Below are positions 39,709 to 48,423 of a DNA stretch of 64,000 bases, in pieces. The notes beneath the pieces are model-generated. The model ran no database searches. It was not told the DNA's origin and saw only the letters and a list, made by a program, of their open reading frames with translations. Each line of letters opens with the position of its first letter. The stretch's first letter is position 1. This stretch comes from Pseudomonadota bacterium. GTDB lineage: Bacteria > Pseudomonadota > Gammaproteobacteria > Burkholderiales > Burkholderiaceae_C. The translations under genes and the position numbers were made by a program. The stretch covers positions 30,196 through 94,195 of the forward strand of contig JAEWIF010000013.1 in the NCBI GenBank assembly GCA_023387335.1, read 5' to 3'.

Positions 39709-40947
39709 TCAGTAGGCCCAGAACGGCCCGGGGCCGTTGGGCGCGGCGAATCCCACGAACACCGAGCGGCCGAAGAAGAACGGCAGGCCGTAGTCGAAGC
39801 TGTCCGGGATGCTGGTGGTGCCGCCGATGTGGGCGGCGGCCGCGTTGGTCCGGATCAACTGCACGTCGTCGATGAAGAAGTCGACCTGCGCCGTGACACC
39901 CGCCGCGGACGTGTTGACCGCGCTCAGCGGCAGGGGCGAGGTGCTCGGGCAGTAGAAGTCGCCGCACGAGGGCAGGGCGGCATCGTTGAAGAACATGCCG
40001 TTGGAGCCGCTGTCCAGGAAGCTGGACCGGAATTCCACGCCCTGGTACGTGGTCGTGATGAACCCTTGCGCATTGGCCGCGAACGCCGTCGCGGTTCCCA
40101 GTTGGTTGTTCGACTGCGTGCCCACGCCCAGCAGCAGCGACCCGCTGGCCTGGCCCGCGCCGCCCGACGGCACGGCGGGCAGCACGAGCGCCACGCCGTT
40201 GTTGTTGTTGGCGAAGGCCATCACAGGATTGCTCACCTGCGAGGCCAGCGTCAGCCGGCTGGGCGAGCAGCCGCCGCCGGCGTTGCAGCCGTAGTAGAAG
40301 TTGGGCGCGCCCGTCGGGCCGAGGTCGCAAGCGGCGCCGCAGTCCTCGCGGAAGAAGCCCACGCCCAGGATGCCGTTGGCGCCGCGGCCCGCGCCGATGT
40401 CGGCGCCGGTCGCCGAGCAGGAAGCCGGCACCTGCGAATAGGGCAGCGCGGAGTCGTTCACCACCTGGATCGGCAGGTTGCTCGCGACCTCGCCGCCCAT
40501 GCGCACGTCGGCGAAGCGCACCGAACCCCACGAGAAGCCGCTGGCGAACTGCGCGCACTGGCCGACCGCCTGGCCGCCGCCGTTGGTGACGGGCGCGAGC
40601 GCCATGCCCGCGGGCAGGGCCGAGGCCGCGACGCGCAGGCCCGAGGAGCCGGTGTCCAGCACCACGTGGTCGATGTCCACGCAGGTGGCCGTGCCCGGCT
40701 GGCAGACGCGCACCGTGACGAACGGGGTGTTGATGGCGCTGCCGTCGGTGCCGCGATCGACCGTGATCCGCAGGACGTTCGTGCCCGCCACGAGCGGGCT
40801 CGCGGCGTTGTCGATGCCCGCGTTGGCGGCGCTTTGCAGCGCCGTCGGCCGGCCACCACCACCTCCGCCGCCGCAACTGGCGAGCAGCACCAGCGCACCG
40901 GCCGCCAGCCCGCCCAGGGCCCTGGAAAGGAGCGAGGCGCGGTTCAT
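39709..40947 (-). CDS. DUF3443 lipoprotein with pepsin-like double Asp motifs
   Basis: Exported protein of 412 residues. The signal peptide ends in lipobox LASC (Cys25), followed by a poly-Gly tract. It belongs to DUF3443. Two motifs resemble the catalytic half-sites of bilobal aspartic peptidases: VVLDTGSSGLRV (Asp98) and SFLDSGSNGMFF (Asp312); between them stand GANGILGVGFF (189-199) and GSLLLGVGTQSNNQL (269-283), where pepsins have similar segments. About ten cysteines suggest disulfides. It is coupled by a 4-base overlap to the DUF2844 gene upstream. Peptidase activity is inferred, not known to me. Confidence 0.8.
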   Translation of the reverse strand: MNRASLLSRALGGLAAGALVLLASCGGGGGGGRPTALQSAANAGIDNAASPLVAGTNVLRITVDRGTDGSAINTPFVTVRVCQPGTATCVDIDHVVLDTGSSGLRVAASALPAGMALAPVTNGGGQAVGQCAQFASGFSWGSVRFADVRMGGEVASNLPIQVVNDSALPYSQVPASCSATGADIGAGRGANGILGVGFFREDCGAACDLGPTGAPNFYYGCNAGGGCSPSRLTLASQVSNPVMAFANNNNGVALVLPAVPSGGAGQASGSLLLGVGTQSNNQLGTATAFAANAQGFITTTYQGVEFRSSFLDSGSNGMFFNDAALPSCGDFYCPSTSPLPLSAVNTSAAGVTAQVDFFIDDVQLIRTNAAAAHIGGTTSIPDSFDYGLPFFFGRSVFVGFAAPNGPGPFWAY

Positions 40948-41384
40948 GGCAGGGCGCGCGGGTCCATGCCCGCGGGAAGCTGGCGCGGCAGCCAGGCGCG
41001 GCCGCGGAAGGCACCCATCCTGCCGCCGGACAGCAGGGTGAGCTCGGGGGTGTGGATGCTGACGGCCGAAGCGCGCCCGGCGCCGGCCGCATGCCGTTCG
41101 AGCGCGGAGAAGTGCGAGCCGAGGAGCGAACGCAGGTCGGGCAGGAAGGGGCCGTTCCACGACACCGCGAACACGACGCCATCGGCATTGGCGTACTCGC
41201 GCACTTCCGTGCCGGAGTCGAGCCGGCTCGCCATCACGGTGTAGCGCGCGCCGCTCGGGCTCTGCGCCGATTCGCCGGCCGCGACCATGGATGCCGCCAT
41301 CGGCTCGCCCAGGGTCGCCCAGCACGTGCCGCTGGCCGCCAGCAGGGCGGCGGCCAGGCATCGTCGGGTCGGGTACGTTTTCAT
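40944..41384 (-). CDS. DUF2844 exported protein
   Basis: Exported protein of 146 residues with a cleavable signal peptide (likely cut after GTCWA) and the DUF2844 pattern: start TLGEP, GARYTVMASRLDSGTEVREY, ANADGVVFAVSWNGPFLPDL, and LLGSHFSAL. Its stop overlaps the DUF3443 start (ATGA). DUF2844 and DUF3443 genes are commonly adjacent in Burkholderiales, so they likely work together outside the cytoplasm; the job is unknown. A substrate, inhibitor or chaperone of the DUF3443 protein are possibilities. Confidence 0.82.
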   Translation of the reverse strand: MKTYPTRRCLAAALLAASGTCWATLGEPMAASMVAAGESAQSPSGARYTVMASRLDSGTEVREYANADGVVFAVSWNGPFLPDLRSLLGSHFSALERHAAGAGRASAVSIHTPELTLLSGGRMGAFRGRAWLPRQLPAGMDPRALP

Positions 41385-41469
41385 CGCTGCGCCAGATTAG
41401 CGCGACAGCCGCCGTCGCGGGCAACGGCGCAACCAGACGCTACGGATGAGGCTGCAGCGGGCGCCGGCG

Positions 41470-43152
41470 CTAGAGCACCTCGCTGGCGAAGTCCGCCAGC
41501 CGCGAGCGCTCGCCGCGCGCCAGCGTGATGTGCCCGCTGTGCGGCCAGCCCTTGAACTTGTCCACCGCGAAGGTGAGGCCGGAAGAGCCCTCGGTGAGGT
41601 AGGGTGTGTCGATCTGCGCCAGGTTGCCCATGCAGATGATCTTGGTGCCGGGGCCCGCGCGCGTGATCAGCGTCTTCATCTGCTTGGGCGTGAGGTTCTG
41701 CGCCTCGTCGATGATGACGTACTTGTTCAGGAAGGTGCGGCCGCGCATGAAGTTCATGCTCTTGATCTTGATGCGGCTGCGGATGAGCTCGTTGGTGGCC
41801 GCGCGGCCCCATTCGCCGGCGCCGGTGTCGGTCTTGCCGAGCACTTCCAGGTTGTCGTCCAGCGCGCCCATCCACGGGCCCATCTTTTCCTCTTCCGTGC
41901 CGGGCAGGAAGCCGATGTCCTCGCCGACGCTCACCGTCGCGCGGGTCATGATGATCTCGGTGTAGCGGCGATCGTCCAGCACCTGCGTAAGGCCGGCCGC
42001 CAGCGCCATCAGCGTCTTGCCGGTGCCGGCCGTGCCGGTCAGCGTGACGAAGTCGACCTCCGGGTCCATCAGCAGGTTCATCGCGAAGTTCTGCTCGCGG
42101 TTGCGCGTGGTCACGCCCCAGACCGCGTTCTTCAGGTGGCCGTAATCCTTGAGCGTGCGCAGCACGGCGGTCTTGCCGCGGATCTCGGTCACGCGCGCGT
42201 AGAGGCTCGGCTCGCCCGGCGCCTCGAAGTACACGAACTGGTTGATCTGCAGGCTGGGCACGATCGGCCCGGTCACGCGGTAGAAGGTGGTCTGGCCGCT
42301 CTGCCAGCTCTCCACGGTCTTGCCGTGCTTGGCCCAGAAGTCCGGCGGCAGCGCCAGGGCGCCGGAGTACATCAGCTCCAGGTCGTCCAGCGTCTTGTCG
42401 TTGCGGTAGTCCTCGGTCGCCAGGCCCAGCGCGCGGGCCTTGACCCGCATGTTGATGTCCTTGGAGACCAGCACCACCTCGCGCGGCGCGTACTGCTCGC
42501 GCAGCGCCTGCACCACGCCCAGGATCTGGTTGTCGGCCTTGCCCTGCGGCAGGCTGGGCGGCAGGTGGTTGGCCAGCGCCTGGGTCTGGAAGAAGAGGCA
42601 GCCGCCCGCTTCGGTGTGGCCGGTGGTCTCGAGCTTCAGGCCCGCGCTGATGTCGGCGCCCTGCGCGCCGGCCAGGGCGTCCAGCGAGCGGCTGGCCTGG
42701 CGGGCGTTGCGCGCGACCTCGGTCGTGCCTTTCTTGTGGCCGTCCAGTTCCTCCAGCACGATCATCGGCAGGAAGATGTCGTGTTCCTCGAAGCGGAACA
42801 GGCACATCGGGTCGTGCATCAGCACGTTGGTGTCCAGCACGAACAGCTTGGTCGGGCCCGCGCTCTTGGCCTTGCGGCGCGCGGACGGCTCGGCGACGGG
42901 GGCGACGCGCTTGCGGGCCTGCGGCTGCGGCCGCTCGGCCACCGGGGTCTCGTCGAGGAAAGCGGCGGGGTGCTCGCGCTCGCCGCCGCCGCGCGGGTCG
43001 AAGTCTTCGACCTGCGGCCGTTCAGCCAGCGGGTTTTCCGCGCCGGCGGCCTCCGATTTTCGAGCTGCCTTGTGCGAAGAGCGGGCCGGGGCGTCGTAGG
43101 CCTCGGCCGGAAGCAGGGCGGCGCGTTTCGTGGGGGCGGGGGGCAGCGGCAT
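41470..43152 (-). CDS. PIN domain-PhoH family ATPase/RNase
   Basis: Protein of 560 residues combining an N-terminal disordered, Pro/Ala-rich region (1-100), a PIN nuclease domain at about 101-245 (KLFVLDTNVLMHDP, VLEELDGHKKG, ADNQILGVVQAL, VVLVSKDINMRVKA with the acidic residues) and a C-terminal PhoH ATPase (Walker A GTAGTGKTLMALAAG, Walker B KYVIIDEAQNLT, then MGNLAQIDTPYL). Such fusions act as ATP-dependent RNA helicase-RNases in relatives. No antitoxin gene is next to it. Confidence 0.92.
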   Translation of the reverse strand: MPLPPAPTKRAALLPAEAYDAPARSSHKAARKSEAAGAENPLAERPQVEDFDPRGGGEREHPAAFLDETPVAERPQPQARKRVAPVAEPSARRKAKSAGPTKLFVLDTNVLMHDPMCLFRFEEHDIFLPMIVLEELDGHKKGTTEVARNARQASRSLDALAGAQGADISAGLKLETTGHTEAGGCLFFQTQALANHLPPSLPQGKADNQILGVVQALREQYAPREVVLVSKDINMRVKARALGLATEDYRNDKTLDDLELMYSGALALPPDFWAKHGKTVESWQSGQTTFYRVTGPIVPSLQINQFVYFEAPGEPSLYARVTEIRGKTAVLRTLKDYGHLKNAVWGVTTRNREQNFAMNLLMDPEVDFVTLTGTAGTGKTLMALAAGLTQVLDDRRYTEIIMTRATVSVGEDIGFLPGTEEEKMGPWMGALDDNLEVLGKTDTGAGEWGRAATNELIRSRIKIKSMNFMRGRTFLNKYVIIDEAQNLTPKQMKTLITRAGPGTKIICMGNLAQIDTPYLTEGSSGLTFAVDKFKGWPHSGHITLARGERSRLADFASEVL

Positions 43153-43192
43153 AGGGCAGGACGTTCCCGGAAATACGTGGGGTCATGAAACG

Positions 43193-43221
43193 AAAAAGCC
43201 GCCTGGCGAGCCGGGCGGCTT
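43193..43221 (-). terminator. Intrinsic terminator downstream of bcp
   Basis: On the minus strand AAGCCGCC and GGCGGCTT pair around a ten-base loop, followed by TTTCG (with the stem TTs, five Ts in a row). It lies about 155 bases after the bcp stop, beyond the tandem repeat, and ahead of the PhoH gene. Confidence 0.75.
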
Positions 43222-43320
43222 GTTCTTCGGATGCGGTGTCGACGCGTCGCGCCGGAATCAACTGCATGAGCCCATTATGCACAAGGGCCGTGAAGCGACT
43301 ACCGGTGCCTGGCGCTTGTT

Positions 43321-43390
43321 GCTGCCAGACGTCACCGACGTCAGGCGGCCTTCTTGCCGCCAGACGTCCCGGACGTCAGGCGGCCTTCTT
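43321..43390. repeat. 35-base tandem duplication of the bcp 3' end
   Basis: Two adjacent 35-base units (43321-43355 and 43356-43390) differ at three positions. The right copy contains the end of bcp with its TGA; the left copy repeats the KKAA-stop coding sequence after it. Each unit also contains two GACGTC sites arranged as an imperfect hairpin (GCCTGACGTCC with GGACGTCTGGC). Confidence 0.9.
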
Positions 43391-43852
43391 CAGCAGCTTG
43401 ACGGCCTTGAGCACCTCGTCGACGTGGCCGGGCACCTTCAGGCCGCGCCACTCCTGCTTGAGGATGCCGTCGGCGCCGATCAGGAAGGTGCTGCGCTCGA
43501 TGCCCTTGACCTTCTTGCCGTACATGATCTTGTTCTTCACCACGCCGAACATGTGGCACATCTTCTCTTCGGTGTCGGCGATCAGCTCGAAGGGCAGCTC
43601 GAGCTTGGCCTTGAAGTCGTCGTGCGACTTCATGTTGTCGCGCGACACGCCGAAGACGGTGGCGCCGGCCTTGACGAAGTCCTTGTACTTGTCGCGGAAC
43701 TGCATGGCCTCGGTGGTGCAGCCGGGCGTGTTGTCCTTGGGGTAGAAGTACAACACCAGGATCTGGCCGAGGTGGGACGTATTGCTGACCTTCAGGCCGC
43801 CCGTGGCGTTCGCTTCGAATTCGGGAATGGGCTTGTTGACAACGATCGCCAT
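43376..43852 (-). CDS. bcp: Thioredoxin-dependent peroxiredoxin Bcp/PrxQ-like
   Basis: Monomeric peroxiredoxin of 158 residues reducing hydroperoxides with thioredoxin. Peroxidatic Cys45 lies in YPKDNTPGCTTEAMQFRDKY. The resolving Cys50 of E. coli Bcp is Met50 here, so it may work by a 1-Cys route or use the later cysteine in KMCHMFGVV. It ends LLKKAA within a tandemly duplicated 35-base unit. Confidence 0.93.
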   Translation of the reverse strand: MAIVVNKPIPEFEANATGGLKVSNTSHLGQILVLYFYPKDNTPGCTTEAMQFRDKYKDFVKAGATVFGVSRDNMKSHDDFKAKLELPFELIADTEEKMCHMFGVVKNKIMYGKKVKGIERSTFLIGADGILKQEWRGLKVPGHVDEVLKAVKLLKKAA

Positions 43853-43951
43853 GGATTTTGTACTCGTGTGACAGGAATGAGCCCGTTACCGGGCGCGCGC
43901 GGGGGGCGGCGGCAACACCCGATTTTACCCGAAAGGGCCGGACCGCGCCGG

Positions 43952-44341
43952 TCAGCGGGGCTGTTCCAGCAGCAGGGCCACGACTACGCGGCGGCCTTCC
44001 TGGGCGAGGATGTTGTAGGTGCGGCAGGCCGCGGCCGTGTCCATGGTCTCCAGCCCGATGCCGCGCTCGGCCAGCGGACGCAGCCACGCCGGGCGCGGAA
44101 AACGGATGCGCTCGCCGCTGCCGAACACCACCACCTCGGCCTTCATCTGCGCCAGCCGGGCGAAATGCTCGGGGCCCAGCTCCTCGAACGTGCCGGCGTT
44201 CCAGTCGATGCGCTCGCCGCTCGAGCTCAGGATCACGCTGTGGTCGATCTTCTCGGCCGTGGCGCCGGTGCCTACGCCCACCCAGCCGGGGCCGTAGCCG
44301 GTGATGGCCTGCACGTCGAACTGGTCGGGTTGCAGCTTCAT
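43952..44341 (-). CDS. Mth938-like domain (DUF498/NDUFAF3-like) protein
   Basis: Small cytosolic protein of 129 residues with the Mth938 fold: ITGYGPGWVGV, HSVILSSSGERIDWNAGTFEEL, AEVVVFGSGERIRFP and the conserved GIGLETMDTAAACRTYNILAQEGR. Eukaryotic relatives help assemble respiratory complex I; the bacterial role is not settled. A TATAAT box on this strand lies at 44414-44419 in the divergent region shared with alaA. Confidence 0.85.
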   Translation of the reverse strand: MKLQPDQFDVQAITGYGPGWVGVGTGATAEKIDHSVILSSSGERIDWNAGTFEELGPEHFARLAQMKAEVVVFGSGERIRFPRPAWLRPLAERGIGLETMDTAAACRTYNILAQEGRRVVVALLLEQPR

Positions 44342-44455
44342 GAATGAAAGGGAAATTCGGTGGGCGGGAACACGGGCCGCGATGCGTCGGCAGCCCATCC
44401 GATCTATGGTCAAATTATAGGTTTTCACCCTTGACACGCCGTCGCAGGAGGGGTT

Positions 44456-45682
44456 TTGAGAACCGTCCATAAGTCCGCCAAGCTGGCCAACGTGCTCTAC
44501 GACATCCGCGGGCCGATCATGGACGCGGCCCGCCAGATGGAGGAAGAGGGCCACAAGGTGATCAAGCTGAACATCGGCAACCTCGCCGTGTTCGGTTTCG
44601 ACGCCCCCGAGGAGATCCAGCAGGACATGATCCGCAACCTGCCGAACTCGGCGGGCTACTCGGACAGCAAGGGCATCTTCGCGGCGCGCAAGGCGGTGAT
44701 GCACTACACCCAGCAGCAGGGCATCCAGGGCGTCACGCTGGACGACGTGTACCTGGGCAACGGCGCCAGCGAGCTGATCGCCATGGCCACCAACGCGCTG
44801 CTCGACGACGGCGACGAACTGCTGCTGCCTTCGCCCGACTACCCGCTGTGGACCGCGGCCACAAGCCTGTCGGGCGGCACGCCGGTGCACTACCGCTGCG
44901 ACGAGTCCAACGGCTGGATGCCGGACCTGAACGACCTGCGTTCCAAGATCACGTCCCGGACCAAGGGCATCGTCGTCATCAACCCGAACAACCCGACCGG
45001 CGCGCTGTACTCGGACGACCTGCTCAAGGCCATCGTCGGCATCGCCCGCCAGCACGGCCTGGTGATCCTGGCCGACGAGGTGTACGACAAGGTGCTGTAC
45101 GACGGCGTGAAGCACACCGCCATCGGCAGCCTGTCCGACGACGTGCTCACGCTCACCTTCAACTCGCTGTCCAAGAGCTACCGCTCGTGCGGCTACCGCG
45201 CCGGCTGGATGGTGGTGTCGGGCGACAAGAAGCCGGCCTCCGACTACATCGAGGGCCTGACCATGCTCTCGAACATGCGCCTGTGCGCCAACGTGCCCGG
45301 CCAGTACGCGATCCAGACCGCGCTGGGCGGCTACCAGAGCATCAACGAGCTGATCGCCCCTGGCGGGCGCCTGCGCCGCCAGCGCGACCTGGCCTACGAA
45401 CTGATCACCGCCATCCCCGGCGTCACCTGCGTCAAGCCGCAGGCCGCGCTGTACATGTTCGCCAAGCTCGATCCCGACACCTACCCGATCGCCGACGACC
45501 GCCAGTTCTTCCTCGAGCTGCTGCAGGAAACGCGCGTGATGCTGGTGCAGGGCTCGGGCTTCAACTACCCGGACAACAACCATTTCCGCATCGTCTTCCT
45601 TCCCCACGAGGACGACCTTCGCGAGGCCATCGGCCGCATCGCGAAGTTCCTAGAGCACTACCGCAAGCGAAATTCCAAATGA
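44456..45682 (+). CDS. alaA: Pyridoxal-phosphate aminotransferase, AlaA-like
   Basis: Class I aminotransferase of 408 residues, closest in pattern to glutamate-pyruvate transaminase AlaA: KSAKLANVLYDIRGPIMDAA, KLNIGNLAVFGFDAPEEI, INPNNPTGALYSDDLL, ADEVYDKVLYDG and the PLP lysine in NSLSKSYRSCGYRAGW. It starts with TTG, placed by the conserved N-terminus, with AGGAGG four bases upstream. Its stop overlaps hom (ATGA), and it heads a seven-gene run. Confidence 0.9.
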   Translation: MRTVHKSAKLANVLYDIRGPIMDAARQMEEEGHKVIKLNIGNLAVFGFDAPEEIQQDMIRNLPNSAGYSDSKGIFAARKAVMHYTQQQGIQGVTLDDVYLGNGASELIAMATNALLDDGDELLLPSPDYPLWTAATSLSGGTPVHYRCDESNGWMPDLNDLRSKITSRTKGIVVINPNNPTGALYSDDLLKAIVGIARQHGLVILADEVYDKVLYDGVKHTAIGSLSDDVLTLTFNSLSKSYRSCGYRAGWMVVSGDKKPASDYIEGLTMLSNMRLCANVPGQYAIQTALGGYQSINELIAPGGRLRRQRDLAYELITAIPGVTCVKPQAALYMFAKLDPDTYPIADDRQFFLELLQETRVMLVQGSGFNYPDNNHFRIVFLPHEDDLREAIGRIAKFLEHYRKRNSK

Positions 45683-46989
45683 AAGCCATCCAGGTCGGCC
45701 TGCTCGGCATCGGCACCGTCGGCAGCGGCGTCTTCAACGTCCTCCATCGCAACCAGGAAGAGATCCAGCGCCGCGCCGGCCGCGGCATCGAGATCGCCAT
45801 GGTCGCGGACCTCGACACCGCGCGCGCGCAGGCCGCCGTCGGCACTCACGCCAAGGTGGTCAAGGACGCCCGCGAGGTCATCGCCAATCCCGACATCGAC
45901 ATCGTCGTCGAGCTGATCGGCGGCTACGGCATCGCGCGCCAGCTGGTGATGGAGGCCATCGCGGCGGGCAAGCACGTGGTCACCGCCAACAAGGCGCTGC
46001 TGGCGGTGCACGGCACCGAGATCTTCGCTGCGGCCCACCAGCGCGGCGTGATGGTCGCCTTCGAAGCGGCCGTCGCCGGCGGCATCCCCATCATCAAGGC
46101 GCTGCGCGAAGGCCTGACCGCCAACCGCCTCGAATGGGTCGTCGGCATCATCAACGGCACCACCAACTTCATCCTGTCGGAGATGCGGGACAAGGGCCTG
46201 GATTTCGACGTGGTGCTGAAGGAAGCGCAGCGCCTGGGCTACGCCGAGGCCGACCCGACCTTCGACATCGAAGGCGTGGACGCGGCCCACAAGGCCACGA
46301 TCATGAGCGCCATCGCGTTCGGCATCCCGGTGCAGTTCGACAAGGCCTACGTCGAAGGCATCACCAAGCTGGGCGCGCAGGACATCCGCTACGCCGAGCA
46401 GCTGGGCTACCGCATCAAGCTGCTGGGCATCACCAAGCGCGTGCCGCAGGGCATCGAGCTGCGCGTGCACCCGAGCCTGGTGCCGACCAAGCGCCTGCTC
46501 GCCAACGTGGAAGGCGCGATGAACGCGGTGGTGGTGCGCGGCGACGCCGTCGGCACCACGCTCTACTACGGCAAGGGCGCGGGCAGCGAGCCCACCGCCA
46601 GCGCCGTCATCGCCGACCTGGTGGACATCACCCGCCTGCACACCGCCGATACCGCGCATCGCGTGCCGCACCTCGCGTTCCAGCCCGACCAGATGAGCGC
46701 CGAGCCGGTGCTGTCGATGGACGAGGTCGTCACCAGCTACTACCTGCGCCTGCGCGTGGCCGACCAGGCCGGCGTGCTGGCCCAGGTCACCGGCCTCCTG
46801 GCCGGCGCGGGCATCTCCGTCGACGCCATGCTGCAGCGCGAAGCGGGCGAGGGCGAGAAGCAGACCGACCTGATCATCCTGACCCACACCGTGCGCGAAG
46901 GCACGATGAACGAGGTGCTGGCCCAGATCCAGCAGCTGCCCACCGTGCTGGCGCCCATCGTGCGCATCCGCAAGGAAGAACTGGCTTAA
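45679..46989 (+). CDS. hom: Homoserine dehydrogenase
   Basis: Makes homoserine from aspartate semialdehyde on the way to threonine and methionine. The 436-residue protein has a Rossmann domain (VGLLGIGTVGSGVFNVL), a catalytic domain (GGIPIIKALREGLTANR, INGTTNFILSEM, EADPTFDIEGVDAAHK) and a C-terminal ACT regulatory domain (YYLRLRVADQAGVLAQVTGL) for feedback by threonine. It is coupled to alaA by a 4-base overlap and followed by thrC after 12 bases. Confidence 0.97.
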   Translation: MKAIQVGLLGIGTVGSGVFNVLHRNQEEIQRRAGRGIEIAMVADLDTARAQAAVGTHAKVVKDAREVIANPDIDIVVELIGGYGIARQLVMEAIAAGKHVVTANKALLAVHGTEIFAAAHQRGVMVAFEAAVAGGIPIIKALREGLTANRLEWVVGIINGTTNFILSEMRDKGLDFDVVLKEAQRLGYAEADPTFDIEGVDAAHKATIMSAIAFGIPVQFDKAYVEGITKLGAQDIRYAEQLGYRIKLLGITKRVPQGIELRVHPSLVPTKRLLANVEGAMNAVVVRGDAVGTTLYYGKGAGSEPTASAVIADLVDITRLHTADTAHRVPHLAFQPDQMSAEPVLSMDEVVTSYYLRLRVADQAGVLAQVTGLLAGAGISVDAMLQREAGEGEKQTDLIILTHTVREGTMNEVLAQIQQLPTVLAPIVRIRKEELA

Positions 46990-47001
46990 AGCCCGCCGCC
47001 C

Positions 47002-48417
47002 ATGCTGTACCTCTCGACGCGGGGCCATCCCGACCGCAAGCATTTCTGCGAGATCCTGCTGGAGGGCCTGGCGCCCGACGGCGGGCTGTACCTGCCCGAG
47101 CGCTATCCGCAGGTCGATGCGGCCACGCTGCATAAGTGGCGCGCGCTGCCCTACCACGAGCTCGCCTTCGAGATCCTGTCGCTCTACATCGACGACATCC
47201 CCGCCGCCGACCTGCGCGCGATCTGCGCGAAGACGTACACGGCGCAGGTGTTCGGCAGCAAGGAAATCGTTCCGCTGAAGAAGCTCGAGGGCGACCTGTA
47301 CCTCGAAGCGCTGTCGAACGGCCCCACGCTGGCCTTCAAGGACATGGCGATGCAGCTGCTCGGCAACCTGTTCGAGTACGAGCTGGCCCGCCGCGGCGAG
47401 GAGCTGAACATCCTGGGCGCCACCTCCGGCGACACCGGCAGCGCCGCCGAATACGCGATGCGCGGCAAGAAGGGCGTGCGCGTCTTCATGACGTCGCCGG
47501 AAGGGCGCATGAGCCCGTTCCAGCAGGCCCAGATGTTCAGCCTGCAGGACGCCAACATCCACAACCTGGCGATCACCGGCGTGTTCGACGACTGCCAGGA
47601 CATCGTCAAGGCGGTCAGCAACGACCTGGACTTCAAGCGCAAGTACCGCATCGGCACCGTCAACTCGATCAACTGGGCGCGACTGGTCGCGCAGGTGGTC
47701 TATTACTTCGCCGGGTATTTCCACGCGACGCGCGGGGAGGGCGACAAGGTCAGCTTCGCCGTGCCGTCGGGCAACTTCGGCAACATCTGCGCCGGCCACG
47801 TGGCCCGCATGATGGGCCTGCCGATCCAGGCGCTGGTGCTGGCCACCAACGAGAACGACGTGCTCGACGAGTTCTTCCGCACCGGCGTGTACCGCGTGCG
47901 TTCGGGCGCCGACACGCACGAGACCTCCAGCCCGTCGATGGACATCAGCAAGGCCAGCAACTTCGAGCGCTTCGTGTTCGACCTGCTCGGCCGCGACGGC
48001 GCCCGCACGCGCTCGCTGTTCGACGGTGAACTCGCGAAGAACGGCCGCTTCGACCTCAGCGGCGACCCCGCCTTCCGGCAGGCGCGGGAGCGCTTCGGCT
48101 TCATCAGCGGCAAGAGCACGCACGCCGACCGCGTGGCCACCATCCGCGACACCTGGGAGCGCCTGCACGTGATGGTGGACACCCACACGGCCGACGGCCT
48201 GAAGGTCGCGCGCCAGCACCTGCGCGCGGGCGTTCCGATGATCGTGCTGGAGACCGCGCTGCCGGTGAAGTTCGCCGCCACCATCGTCGAGGCCCTGGGT
48301 CGCGAGCCGGAGCGGCCGGCCCGCTTCGAGGGCATCGAGAAGCTGCCGCGCCGCGTGCAGGTGCTGCCGGCCGACGCCGCCCAGGTCAAGTCGTACATCG
48401 CCGCGCACTGCGGCTGA
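47002..48417 (+). CDS. thrC: Threonine synthase
   Basis: PLP enzyme of 471 residues converting O-phosphohomoserine to threonine. N-terminal MLYLSTRGHPDRKHFCEIL; PLP lysine in GPTLAFKDMAMQLLGNLF; phosphate loop LGATSGDTGSAAEYAMRG; VPSGNFGNICAGHVARMMGL. Length and the long C-terminal half fit the proteobacterial type. mobB starts six bases after its stop. Confidence 0.97.
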   Translation: MLYLSTRGHPDRKHFCEILLEGLAPDGGLYLPERYPQVDAATLHKWRALPYHELAFEILSLYIDDIPAADLRAICAKTYTAQVFGSKEIVPLKKLEGDLYLEALSNGPTLAFKDMAMQLLGNLFEYELARRGEELNILGATSGDTGSAAEYAMRGKKGVRVFMTSPEGRMSPFQQAQMFSLQDANIHNLAITGVFDDCQDIVKAVSNDLDFKRKYRIGTVNSINWARLVAQVVYYFAGYFHATRGEGDKVSFAVPSGNFGNICAGHVARMMGLPIQALVLATNENDVLDEFFRTGVYRVRSGADTHETSSPSMDISKASNFERFVFDLLGRDGARTRSLFDGELAKNGRFDLSGDPAFRQARERFGFISGKSTHADRVATIRDTWERLHVMVDTHTADGLKVARQHLRAGVPMIVLETALPVKFAATIVEALGREPERPARFEGIEKLPRRVQVLPADAAQVKSYIAAHCG

Positions 48418-48423
48418 TCCCAG

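Noticed and set aside
44431..44436. Perfect TTGACA before alaA as a -35 box
   Set aside because: No acceptable -10 box lies 16-18 bases downstream; that position falls on the ribosome-binding site and start codon.
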